The translations under genes and the position numbers were made by a program. A DNA stretch of 15,435 bases from JBOGGX01 sp050744245 (lineage in GTDB: Bacteria; Actinomycetota; Acidimicrobiia; Acidimicrobiales; JBOGGX01), in the NCBI GenBank assembly GCA_050744245.1, contig JBOGGX010000266.1, positions 1 to 15,435 on the forward strand, given 5' to 3'. The notes beneath the pieces were generated by a model. It searched no databases. It worked only from the letters and a program-made list of their open reading frames with translations, and was not told the DNA's origin. This document shows, piece after piece, positions 1 through 6,931 of this stretch (position 1 is its first letter; each line of letters begins with the position of its first letter).

Positions 1-744
1 CACGGGGGGCGAGAGCGGTGGACCGAGGCGCCGCTGGCCCGGCCCGCGTCGGGCCGGGAAGTCGAGCGGGCCGCGGTCCGGGCGCGCCAGCCGCCGGCCG
101 GGAGACAGGTGGTCAAGGCCGAGGCCGCCCCCCCGGCGCCGTTCGTCCCACCCGACGCCGACACCCTCGGGGTCACCCGCCGACAGTTCCTGAACCGCTC
201 GATCGTCGCCGCCATGAGCTTCTCCCTCGCCGCCTTCGGCGCCGGTGTCGTCGGGTTCTTGTGGCCCCCGTCCTCGGGCGGCTTCGGCTCGAGGATCCGG
301 GTCGGGAACATCGAGGACATCACCCAGAAGATCGCCGACGGCAACGGCTTCGCCTACTACCCCGAGGGCCGGATGTGGATCACCGCATACCCGGCGTCGG
401 CGCTCGACAAGGCCCGCAACGTCTACGCACCGTCGGTGCTCGCCGCCATGGAGGCCGGGCTCGCCGTCCTCTACCAGCGCTGCCCCCACCTCGGCTGCCG
501 GGTGCCGTCCTGTGAGACCTCGCAGTGGTTCGAGTGCCCCTGCCACGGCTCCCAGTACAACCGGGCCGGCGAGAAGAAGGGCGGGCCCGCCCCCCGGGGC
601 CTGGACCGCTTCGCCACCGTCATCGACGGCGGGACCCTCACCGTCGACACCGGCACCATCATCCAGGGTCCGCCCATCGGCACCAACACCACCGGCCAGG
701 AGGCCGAAGGGCCCCACTGCGTCGGCGCCGGCGGCGGCGAGTAG
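1..744 (+). CDS. qcrA: Rieske 2Fe-2S subunit of a cytochrome bc complex, 5' end possibly outside the window
   Basis: Electron-transfer subunit that takes electrons from quinol and passes them to cytochrome c1 on the outer face of the membrane. Counting from the GTG at 109 (211 residues), a twin-arginine stretch (TRRQFLNRS, residues 23-31) precedes one hydrophobic segment (about 32-52), typical of a Tat-inserted N-terminal anchor. The cluster-binding motifs are CPHLGC at 125-130 and CPCHGS at 143-148, giving the two Cys and two His ligands plus the pair of disulfide cysteines. With one membrane helix it resembles the short bacterial form rather than the three-helix actinobacterial QcrA. The frame stays open to base 1, so the protein may begin further left; a GGGAGA about 5 bases before the GTG at 109 supports an internal start. 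The family is certain, the start is not. A cytochrome b gene would be expected just downstream or upstream in the usual operon, but the following genes are redox-maturation genes instead. Confidence 0.9.
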   Translation, partial: HGGRERWTEAPLARPASGREVERAAVRARQPPAGRQVVKAEAAPPAPFVPPDADTLGVTRRQFLNRSIVAAMSFSLAAFGAGVVGFLWPPSSGGFGSRIRVGNIEDITQKIADGNGFAYYPEGRMWITAYPASALDKARNVYAPSVLAAMEAGLAVLYQRCPHLGCRVPSCETSQWFECPCHGSQYNRAGEKKGGPAPRGLDRFATVIDGGTLTVDTGTIIQGPPIGTNTTGQEAEGPHCVGAGGGE

Positions 745-821
745 CCACGGTCAGGCCGCAGCCCCGCCCCACCACCGGGTCCGGGCGCCGGTGCAGCCAT
801 GACCGCGCCGTGCACCTCTGA

Positions 822-840
822 AGTGACAGCCTGTAGTATC
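822..840. promoter_or_regulatory. Putative operator/promoter, ACA-N3-TGT type, before the ccdA operon
   Basis: The site reads TGACA gcc TGTAGTA and lies 35 bases before the GTG at 875. The right half (TGTAGTA) is a good BlaI/CopY-like half-site; the left half matches only at its core (ACA), so this is the weakest of the four related sites in the window. TAGTAT at 834-839 could be the -10 element, which would place the operator over the promoter. Confidence 0.4.
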
Positions 841-874
841 TCGGCCTTCGGCTGGTCGCGACGAGGTGGGACGA

Positions 875-1828
875 GTGGACGACATCCTGTTCGGCGGCAC
901 GGTGGTGGCCGCCTTCCTGGGCGGCGTGGTCGCGCTTTTCGCCCCGTGCTGCATCTCGGTCATGCTGCCCGCCTACTTCGCCACCAGCTTCCAGCGCACC
1001 CGGGCGCTGCTGTCGATGACGTTCGTCTTCGCCCTCGGCGTGGCCGCGGTCATCCTGCCCATCGCCTTCGGGGCCACCGCCCTCACCCGGCTGATCGTCG
1101 GCCGGCACACCCTGGTCTTCGTCGCCGGCGGCCTGTTCATGCTCGGCCGGGGGCTTGCCACCCTCGCCGGGTGGCAGCTGCCGCTGCCCATGCCCGGCAT
1201 GAAGGCCCGGCGCGACCGGGGGCCGGCCGCCGTGTTCGGGCTGGGCGCGTTCTCCGGGGTGGCCAGCGCCTGCTGCGCCCCCGTGCCGGCCGGGGTGATC
1301 GCCCTGTCCGGAAGCGCCGGCTCGTTCCTGGCCGCCTCGGCGGTCGGCGTCACCTACGTGTTCGGCATGGTGCTCCCGCTGCTGGTGATCGCCCTGCTGT
1401 GGGACCGCTACAACTGGGGCGAGAGCCGGCTGCTACGGGGCCGCACGTTCACCGTGCGCCTCCCGGGCCGAACGCGGGAGATCCACTCCTCCGCCCTGGC
1501 CAGCGGGCTGCTGCTCGTGGCCATGGCCGGGCTCATGTTCGCCCTCGCCGTCACCGGACCGGCCATGTCAACGGCCGGGTGGCAGGCCCGGTTCACCGCC
1601 CAGCTCCAGCACGACGTCACGATCGCGGTGTCCTGGCTCGACGCCCTTCCCGGTTGGGTCTACATCGTCGCCGTCCTGGCCGCCCTGGCGACGCTTGCCT
1701 GGAAGGCGATCGATCAGGCCGCCGACGCCCGCCTGGCCTCCGAGGCCCCCGAGGACGACCCGCTTCCTCCCGACCCCGAGCCCGTCCCGGTGTCACGAAC
1801 CGCCGATCCGCGAGGAGAGCCCGAGTGA
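875..1828 (+). CDS. CcdA/DsbD-like transmembrane thiol electron-transfer protein with CC pairs
   Basis: Predicted polytopic membrane protein of 317 residues that would move reducing equivalents from cytoplasmic thioredoxin to extracytoplasmic thiol proteins. Hydrophobic helices fill residues 7-190, with two more around 205-225 and 250-270. The two redox motifs of the family are present but altered: APCCISVMLP has Cys25-Cys26, and ACCAPVP has Cys133-Cys134, where ordinary CcdA has single cysteines. The C-terminus is acidic and proline-rich. GTG at 875 is preferred because AGGTGGG lies about 6 bases upstream; GTG at 866 is an in-frame alternative. Its stop overlaps the next start by four bases (GTGA), so it is the first gene of a coupled operon with a TlpA-like protein and a glutaredoxin. 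The CC pairs recall mercury and copper carriers such as MerT, so metal transport is an alternative role. Confidence 0.8.
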   Translation: MDDILFGGTVVAAFLGGVVALFAPCCISVMLPAYFATSFQRTRALLSMTFVFALGVAAVILPIAFGATALTRLIVGRHTLVFVAGGLFMLGRGLATLAGWQLPLPMPGMKARRDRGPAAVFGLGAFSGVASACCAPVPAGVIALSGSAGSFLAASAVGVTYVFGMVLPLLVIALLWDRYNWGESRLLRGRTFTVRLPGRTREIHSSALASGLLLVAMAGLMFALAVTGPAMSTAGWQARFTAQLQHDVTIAVSWLDALPGWVYIVAVLAALATLAWKAIDQAADARLASEAPEDDPLPPDPEPVPVSRTADPRGEPE

Positions 1829-2529
1829 CCACGACCGACCGCCCCCGCACCACGCCGCGCCCACCATCCCGACGCGTCCGGTTGGCCGCCCAGGCCCGCC
1901 GGCGCGCCCGGCGGCGCCTCCTGGTGCGTGTCCTGCTCGGCGTGGCCGCCGCCGGGCTGGTGCTGTTCCTCGTGTTCCGAGCCGGAAGCGGCGGCGATGA
2001 CACGGGCCCGGGCGCCGCCGGCGGCCCGCGCTTCGCCGTCGGCCAGCCCGGTCCGGGGGCCGAGGCGCCGCCCATCCGCCTGCCCTCCACCCAGGGCGGC
2101 ACGTTCGACCTCGCCCAGTACCGGGGCCGGACCGTGCTGCTGTACTTCCAGGAGGGCGTCGGCTGCGAGCCCTGCTGGGACCAGGTCCGTGACATCGAGA
2201 CCCGCATGGGCGAGCTCCGGGGGCTGGGCGTCGACGAGCTCGTCACCATCGCCGGTAACCCCCTCGACCTCCTCCAGCAGAAGGCCGCCGACGAGGCGCT
2301 GACCACGCCGGTGCTGGCCGACCCGGAGCTGACCCTGGGCGACACCTACGACGCCAACCAGTACGGGATGATGGGCACCAGCACTTACGGGCACTCGTTC
2401 ATCCTCATCGACCCCGACGGCATCATCGAGTGGCGGGCCGACTACGGCGGCTCCCCCGACTACACGATGTACGTGAGCGTCGACGACCTCGTCGCCGACC
2501 TGCGGGCCGGGCTCGACGCCGGCGCATGA
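1825..2529 (+). CDS. Membrane-anchored TlpA/peroxiredoxin-fold thiol protein
   Basis: A 234-residue protein with a very basic N-terminus (residues 5-31), one hydrophobic anchor (about 32-52) and an extracytoplasmic thioredoxin/AhpC-TSA-like domain from about residue 68. The redox motif is Cys114-Glu-Pro-Cys117 within GVGCEPCWDQ, after a typical LLYFQEG strand; the cis-proline region and final helices follow. A CxxC with this spacing fits a disulfide reductase (TlpA/ResA) better than a one-Cys peroxidase, but the strand sequence is redoxin-like, so the exact reaction is uncertain. The start is the GTG that overlaps the ccdA stop; GAGGAG lies about 8 bases upstream. It is probably the electron acceptor of the preceding CcdA-like protein. 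Its own stop overlaps the ATG of the glutaredoxin fragment. Confidence 0.82.
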   Translation: MTTTDRPRTTPRPPSRRVRLAAQARRRARRRLLVRVLLGVAAAGLVLFLVFRAGSGGDDTGPGAAGGPRFAVGQPGPGAEAPPIRLPSTQGGTFDLAQYRGRTVLLYFQEGVGCEPCWDQVRDIETRMGELRGLGVDELVTIAGNPLDLLQQKAADEALTTPVLADPELTLGDTYDANQYGMMGTSTYGHSFILIDPDGIIEWRADYGGSPDYTMYVSVDDLVADLRAGLDAGA

Positions 2530-2795
2530 CCACGGTCACGCTGCTCACCCGGGACCACTGCGTCCTCTGCGAGCAGGCCAGGGCGGTGCTCGCCCGGGTC
2601 GCGGCCGAGGTCGAGCTGACCGTGGAGGCGGTCGACGTCGGGATGTGGACCGTGTCGGCCAGGAGCCCGCCGACACCGAGGGAGCCCGGCGGGGATAGCG
2701 GTTCGCGATCACGCCGGCGACGGGGCCGCCGAGCGCGAGGACCGGCAGGATCTCGAATCCGACGGTGGTGGCCACCCCCAGGCCCGAGCCGGTGA
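2526..2795 (+). pseudogene. Glutaredoxin-like gene truncated at a recombination junction
   Basis: ATG overlaps the preceding TGA by four bases, so this was the third gene of the ccdA operon. Residues 1-38 form a clear glutaredoxin-like start: a beta strand (TVTLLTR), the redox motif Cys-Val-Leu-Cys at residues 12-15 (HCVLCEQ), a helix, and a second strand ending in EAVDV near base 2640. After that the reading frame is arginine/proline-rich and is simply the antisense of an MFS fragment, running to a chance stop at 2793-2795. The cis-proline and C-terminal half expected of this ~80-residue family are missing. The product would be an 89-residue non-native fusion and is unlikely to fold. Confidence 0.7.
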
Positions 2796-2909
2796 GGTCG
2801 AACACCAGCACCACCAAGCGACGGTGTTGAACGCGTCGCCGGCCCGCGAGGCGGCGTGCGCCACGAACAAGCGCCGGAACGCCGGGCGGCGGCGCAGCAG
2901 GCTCACCAT
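2686..2909 (-). pseudogene. N-terminal fragment of an MFS transporter, frameshifted and truncated
   Basis: Reading leftward from ATG at 2909, the start is typical of MFS_3-type drug exporters (LLRRRPAFRRLFVAHAASR, then GDAFNTVA). At about 2817 the frame must change by one base to continue as LVVLVFDLTGSGLG and on through GGPVAGVIANRYPRR, the loop between helices 2 and 3. A single missing base explains the shift. Beyond about 2686 no further MFS sequence is seen. Only about 75 of some 400 residues remain. It starts 25 bases after ccdA in the same direction, so it was probably the last gene of the mer operon before being cut. Confidence 0.7.
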
Positions 2910-2934
2910 GTGGATGAAGCGGCCTTCGCCAGCG

Positions 2935-3789
2935 TCACCGACCGCGTGACACTCGAGAGGGAGCTGCCACCCGCGCTGCCACCGCGATCACTGCGACACA
3001 CACCACCAGGACGACCGGCCAGCCGACGTGCTGGACCAGGCGGTTGGCGTCGGCGGAGAGCCCTTCGACGAAACGGGCCGGCCCGGCGCCAGTGGTCTCG
3101 CCGGGGTCGGTGGCCAGGTTGAACATCCAGTAGTAGGCGTTGTAGCCGCCGGCGACGACCAGCAGCACACCGGCAACTCGGTTGAGGTGGCGGCCGAGGG
3201 CGCGGAGCCGGCGGAGGAGCGAGTGTTGGGCGACGGCCACCGCGATGGTGACCGTGAGCAGCACGACGCTCATCCCGGTGGCGTAGGCGACGAAGGTGGC
3301 GACGCCGGCGACGACGTCGGTGCGTGTGAAGGTAGAGGCGACGACGGCGAGGAACACGGGCAGGGTGCAGGACAGCGACGCCACCGCGTAGGAGGCGCCG
3401 AAGGCGAGCATCGAGCGGCGCCGCCGGCTGGCGGTGCCGGCGCGCGGTTTGGGCAGGGCCACGCTGAGGTCGCGGCCGCCCACCAACGCGACGCCCAGCG
3501 CCACGAGCGCGACGCCGATGACCAGCGCCAGCCACGGTACGTAGTCGATGAAGCTGCGCACGCCGACGGTGATGAGCGTGCCGGCGACGCCGAACACGAC
3601 CAGGAACCCCAGCGACACCGTGACCCCGACGACGAGCGCCCGGGCGAGCCGCTCGGCCAGCGGGGCGGCGGCGTCGTCGTCGGTGCCGAGGTACCAGGAC
3701 AGGTAGGCGGGCAGCATGGCGAACCCGCACGGGTTGACGGTGGCGACCAACCCAGCAGTGAACGCCAGGGCGAGCGGCGCGTCGATCAC
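2935..3789 (-). CDS. ccdA: CcdA-family cytochrome c biogenesis / thiol-reduction membrane protein in the mer operon
   Basis: A 284-residue polytopic membrane protein that would pass electrons from cytoplasmic thioredoxin to extracytoplasmic thiols. It has the canonical family motifs: NPCGFAMLPAY with Cys21 in the first helix and SLSCTLPVF with Cys141 in the fourth, plus a basic cytoplasmic loop (residues 114-126) between the two halves. About seven hydrophobic segments are visible, the last near 262-276. The GTG start overlaps the upstream tlpA stop by four bases (GTGA), a sign of translational coupling, so the TlpA is its likely partner. The position, downstream of merB, merA and a MerF-like gene on one strand, suggests that it supports mercury detoxification instead of, or in addition to, cytochrome c maturation; that role is inferred. 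Confidence 0.88.
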   Translation of the reverse strand: MIDAPLALAFTAGLVATVNPCGFAMLPAYLSWYLGTDDDAAAPLAERLARALVVGVTVSLGFLVVFGVAGTLITVGVRSFIDYVPWLALVIGVALVALGVALVGGRDLSVALPKPRAGTASRRRRSMLAFGASYAVASLSCTLPVFLAVVASTFTRTDVVAGVATFVAYATGMSVVLLTVTIAVAVAQHSLLRRLRALGRHLNRVAGVLLVVAGGYNAYYWMFNLATDPGETTGAGPARFVEGLSADANRLVQHVGWPVVLVVCVAVIAVAARVAAPSRVSRGR

Positions 3790-4304
3790 GACAACAGAAC
3801 CTGGCGGATGCGGTCGGCGAGCTCGCTGGCGGAGATCTCGCCGCTGCGGAGGTCGACCACCGTGCCGTCGGCGTCGACGAACACGGTGGTGGGCATGGCG
3901 AACCCGCCAAAAGATTGGAACAGTGAGCCGTCCGGGTCGCGGGCGATGTCGTAGGTGACGCCGGTTTGTTCGACAACCCGCACGCCGTCTTCGACGCGGT
4001 CCTGCAGGTTGATGCCCAGGAACCCGACTTCGCCGTCGAGGTCCTGGTGGACTCGTTCGAAGCCGGGCATCTCGGCCAGGCACGGCACGCACCACGAGGC
4101 GAAGAAGTTCACGACCAGGGGCGTGCCCCGGTAGTCGGCGAAGGACCCGGTGCCGCCGTCGAGCAACTCGAACGACGCGGTGAGTCCCTCGCCTCCAGCC
4201 TCGGGGTCGGCGCTATCACTGGTGCTGCGCGCTGCCAGGAGCGCGGCCACGACGAGGGCGGCGGCGACGACGCCAACCAGCGGATACCAGCGCTTGGCGG
4301 TCAT
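3786..4304 (-). CDS. TlpA/ResA-type membrane-anchored thioredoxin in the mer operon
   Basis: A 172-residue thiol-disulfide oxidoreductase on the outer side of the membrane. Residues 7-26 form an N-terminal anchor, followed by a polar linker and a thioredoxin domain from about residue 41. The active site is WCVPC with Cys72 and Cys75 after VVNFFAS, and the cis-proline loop (FAMPTT) is present. The ATG at 4304 overlaps the stop of the upstream MerF-like gene by four bases (ATGA), and its own stop overlaps the ccdA start. It should receive electrons from the adjacent CcdA. A natural hypothesis is that it keeps extracytoplasmic mercury-binding cysteines reduced; cytochrome c or general disulfide reduction is the family default. 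Confidence 0.87.
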   Translation of the reverse strand: MTAKRWYPLVGVVAAALVVAALLAARSTSDSADPEAGGEGLTASFELLDGGTGSFADYRGTPLVVNFFASWCVPCLAEMPGFERVHQDLDGEVGFLGINLQDRVEDGVRVVEQTGVTYDIARDPDGSLFQSFGGFAMPTTVFVDADGTVVDLRSGEISASELADRIRQVLLS

Positions 4305-4543
4305 TCGCCTGGGAAACCCGCTTGGTCGCTGCACCGCTTCCCACCATCCGTTGGGCGTCGTCGGCGGCCGAGTCCCCAACCCGCCAGGCCGACGCCGGCA
4401 GCCACGAGGAGGGCGCTGCCGGCCCACAGGCCGACGGTCCCGATCGCGATGCCAGCACCCAACAGGATCGGCAGCCCACAGCACACCGCCATTCCGACGG
4501 CGAGGCCGACGAGGCCGCCGCTGCGCTCACTATCGTTGGGCAT
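4301..4543 (-). CDS. MerF-like small mercury transport membrane protein (putative)
   Basis: An 80-residue protein with two hydrophobic helices (about 10-32 and 37-58). A vicinal cysteine pair followed by proline, AVCCGLPILLG, sits in the first helix (Cys21-Cys22), as in MerF and MerT where this pair takes Hg(II) from outside. The C-terminus is basic and carries one further Cys (KRCSDQ), where MerF has a second CC pair. Size, helix number and position directly after merA fit a MerF-type importer, but similarity outside the CC motif is loose, so the name is inferred. GGAGGGAG about 9 bases upstream, overlapping the merA stop region, is a good ribosome site. No MerP or classical MerT gene is present in the window. 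Confidence 0.65.
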   Translation of the reverse strand: MPNDSERSGGLVGLAVGMAVCCGLPILLGAGIAIGTVGLWAGSALLVAAGVGLAGWGLGRRRRPTDGGKRCSDQAGFPGE

Positions 4544-4558
4544 CGCCGCGCTCCCTCC

Positions 4559-6214
4559 TCAGGCGGCACAGCACGACAGCTTGGCTACGTCGCCCTGGAA
4601 GGTCTGGGCGGCGAGCTTGAGGCCTTCTGCCATGGTCAGGTAGGGGTGAAAGGCGCCGGCGACCTGGGTGACGGTCATGCCGGACGAGAGAGCGAAGACG
4701 CCGGCTTGGATGACCTCGCCGGCGGCGGGGGCGAGCAGGTGGACGCCGAGGAGTCGGTCCGATCGGCGGTCGGCGACCAGCTTGATGACGCCGCGCGTGT
4801 CGCGGCTCACGATCGCTCGGGGCACGTGGGCCAGGCACAGGACGCCGGTAGCGACGTCGTGGCCGGCCGCGATTGCTTCGGCCTCGGTGAGACCGACGGC
4901 CGCGACCGGGGGAGTGGTAAAGGTGACCCGAGGCAGTGTCGTGTAGTCGATGCGCCGGCCGGCGCCACCGACGGCGTTGTCGGCCACCAGTGCGCCCTGG
5001 GCGGCGGCGACGTACACGAACTGCGGTGAGGGGGTCACGTCGCCGGCGGCCCACACCCGCGGGTTGGACGTGCGTCCGTGGTCATCGACCACCACGAACC
5101 CGCGCTCGTCGACGTCGACCCCGGCGGCGCGCAGGTCGAGCGCCGACGTGTTCGGCGCCCGGCCGGTGGCGACCAGCACCCGGTCGGTCTCGAGCCGCGA
5201 GCCCAACCCGGCGAGATCTCCTTCCAGCACGATGGTCCCGCTGGGTGCCTGGGTGGCCCGCTGGATGTGGGCGCCGGTGACCACGCGGGCGCCGTCCTCG
5301 GTGAGGATGGCGGTCAGGGCGGCGGCGATCTCGGGCTCTTCGAACGGGGCGATGCGCTCGGCGATGTCGAGGAATGTGACCTCGGCGCCCAGGTGGGCGA
5401 ACGCCTGGCCCAGCTCGAGGCCGATGGCGTAGGCGCCCACCACCGCGAGCGAGCGGGGCAGCTCGTCGAGGTCCAGCGCCGTGGTGGACGTGAGATAGTC
5501 GATGCGGTCGAGCCCGTCGATGGGCGGCAGCGCGGGGCGGGCGCCGGTGGCGATCAGGTAGCTGGCCGCGTTGAGCGGCTGACCGTCGACGGCGATCGTG
5601 GCGGCGTCGACGAAGCGGGCCATGCCCTGGCGCAGTTCGAAGCCGTAGGCGTCGACGAGGTCGAGGTACTTGGCCTGCCGCAGGCCGGCGACCAGCTCGT
5701 CCTTCTGGGCGACCAGCGCCGCCAGGTCCGGTGCGGCGCCGTCGTCGTGGGGGATGCCGGCGAAGCGGTGGTGGCGTGCCTGCCGGTAGGTGTCGGCTGC
5801 GGCCAGCAACGCCTTGGAAGGCACGCAGCCGACGTTCACACACGTTCCCCCCGGCGTGGCCTGCTCGATCAGCACCACCCGGGCACCCGCCTCGCGGGCG
5901 CGGATCGCGGCCGCGAACGCCGCCGAGCCCGAGCCCAGGATCGCCAGATCGAACTCGCCGCCGTCTCCGCCTGGTGAACCGGTGGGGCCGGTCGGCCGCA
6001 GGGCGCGCAGTGCGCGCAACGTGTAGCCCGTCTCGCCCGCCGCCGCCGCGAGGGCCGCCTCGTCGATGCCGTCGCCGGCGAAGGTGGCCGTGCCGTCACG
6101 CCACGAGACCGACACGTCGCGGCCGCCAACCTCCCGCACCGCCCGCTCGACGTGACGCTCGCACATGGCACAGGTCATGCCGCCGATGTCGGCGACCCAG
6201 CGGGTGGCGGTCAT
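4559..6214 (-). CDS. merA: Mercuric reductase with N-terminal heavy-metal-binding domain
   Basis: Flavoenzyme that reduces Hg(II) to volatile Hg(0) with NADPH in the cytoplasm. The 551-residue protein begins with a heavy-metal-associated domain (GMTCAMC, Cys15 and Cys18), followed by a glycine/proline linker. The FAD-binding motif (LGSGSAAFAAA) lies near 92-103 and the redox-active disulfide is GGTCVNVGCVPSK with Cys125 and Cys130. An NADH-type binding region (VVGAYAIGLELGQAFAHLG) and the second FAD motif (VWAAGDV) come next. The interface domain ends in SCCAA, with Cys548-Cys549 giving the C-terminal mercury-binding pair diagnostic of MerA over other pyridine-nucleotide disulfide oxidoreductases. 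The ATG at 6214 overlaps the merB stop (ATGA). All catalytic features are intact. Confidence 0.97.
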   Translation of the reverse strand: MTATRWVADIGGMTCAMCERHVERAVREVGGRDVSVSWRDGTATFAGDGIDEAALAAAAGETGYTLRALRALRPTGPTGSPGGDGGEFDLAILGSGSAAFAAAIRAREAGARVVLIEQATPGGTCVNVGCVPSKALLAAADTYRQARHHRFAGIPHDDGAAPDLAALVAQKDELVAGLRQAKYLDLVDAYGFELRQGMARFVDAATIAVDGQPLNAASYLIATGARPALPPIDGLDRIDYLTSTTALDLDELPRSLAVVGAYAIGLELGQAFAHLGAEVTFLDIAERIAPFEEPEIAAALTAILTEDGARVVTGAHIQRATQAPSGTIVLEGDLAGLGSRLETDRVLVATGRAPNTSALDLRAAGVDVDERGFVVVDDHGRTSNPRVWAAGDVTPSPQFVYVAAAQGALVADNAVGGAGRRIDYTTLPRVTFTTPPVAAVGLTEAEAIAAGHDVATGVLCLAHVPRAIVSRDTRGVIKLVADRRSDRLLGVHLLAPAAGEVIQAGVFALSSGMTVTQVAGAFHPYLTMAEGLKLAAQTFQGDVAKLSCCAA

Positions 6215-6876
6215 CGGGCGCCTCGCGGTGCTTCGATGACCGCCCCGAACACGGCGTCGGTCATCTGGCGGCCGACCTCGAAGGCGTCGGCCACCGACAC
6301 CCAGAATGTGCCGGGATGGCCAGCCGTCCAGGTGTCGGCCGCATCGCGGGAGGCGAAGAAGTGCAGGTAGTGGCACAGCGTCTGTATCACGTGGTCGTCG
6401 AAGGGCATGTCCGGGGTGAGCAGCGACATCACCGATTCCACCGGATCGAGCTGGGTGACACCCTGGGGTGTCACGGTGAGCCGCACGGCCGCACCGGTGG
6501 TCGGGCAGCGCGAGCTGACCCGGGCCGTCGTGCCGAGGACGCGGGTGATGAACAGCGTGTCGTAGGCGCACCAGGCCCACGCCGTGCCCGCCCCGTCGGC
6601 TTCGAAGCGGTGATCGGAGACCTTGTCGCTGGCCAGCCCCCAGAACCCGACGATCGCTCCGTCGGGGTTGCGGAACACTGCCGGCCACCTGTCGAGCCGC
6701 TGCTCGACATCGCTGAGGTCCAAACCCACTTCGGCGGCGATGTCGGGAGGCTGAGCGGGGTGGCCGGTGGCGAGACGACGGTAGATGGTGCGGGCCAAGC
6801 GCTGGTCCTCGGCGCGACGCAGGAACGCGACGAAGTCGATGAACGCGGCGCTGATGTCTTCGATACGGGGGGTCAC
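6211..6876 (-). CDS. merB: Alkylmercury (organomercurial) lyase
   Basis: Cleaves the carbon-mercury bond of organomercurials by protonolysis and hands Hg(II) to MerA. The 221-residue protein matches the family size (about 212). The catalytic residues are visible: WCAYDTLF with Cys103 and Asp106, equivalent to Cys96 and Asp99 of the R831b enzyme, and LCHYLHFFAS with Cys168, equivalent to Cys159. The SRCPTTG motif (Cys124) is also present. GTG at 6876 was chosen because the promoter -10 element ends only 7 bases before it, so upstream ATGs (6900, 6981) would lie in or before the promoter. The mRNA would then be leaderless. It is the first gene of the operon and overlaps merA by four bases. Confidence 0.93.
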   Translation of the reverse strand: MTPRIEDISAAFIDFVAFLRRAEDQRLARTIYRRLATGHPAQPPDIAAEVGLDLSDVEQRLDRWPAVFRNPDGAIVGFWGLASDKVSDHRFEADGAGTAWAWCAYDTLFITRVLGTTARVSSRCPTTGAAVRLTVTPQGVTQLDPVESVMSLLTPDMPFDDHVIQTLCHYLHFFASRDAADTWTAGHPGTFWVSVADAFEVGRQMTDAVFGAVIEAPRGAR

Positions 6877-6882
6877 GGCCGC

Positions 6883-6920
6883 GACCGTAAACCCTCCCAT
6901 GTACTGGAGAGTCAAGGGGT
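6883..6920 (-). promoter_or_regulatory. MerR-type operator/promoter of the mer operon
   Basis: On the minus strand TTGACT (-35) is followed by a 20-base spacer and TACGGT (-10). The spacer contains the imperfect dyad CTCCAGTACATGGGAG (6895-6910), which lies between the promoter elements as in MerR/CueR/ZntR promoters, where an overlong spacer is untwisted by the metal-bound activator. It faces merB on the left and merR on the right. The dyad is clear; the exact -10 (19- or 20-base spacing) is inferred. Confidence 0.75.
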
Positions 6921-6931
6921 GGAGTGCCGGG

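Noticed and set aside
6553..6567. TGTCGTAGGC inside merB (and similar TGTCGTA at 3946 and near 4940) as further operator copies
   Set aside because: These lie inside coding sequence where they mostly reflect Tyr-Asp type codons, and they lack a paired left half-site.
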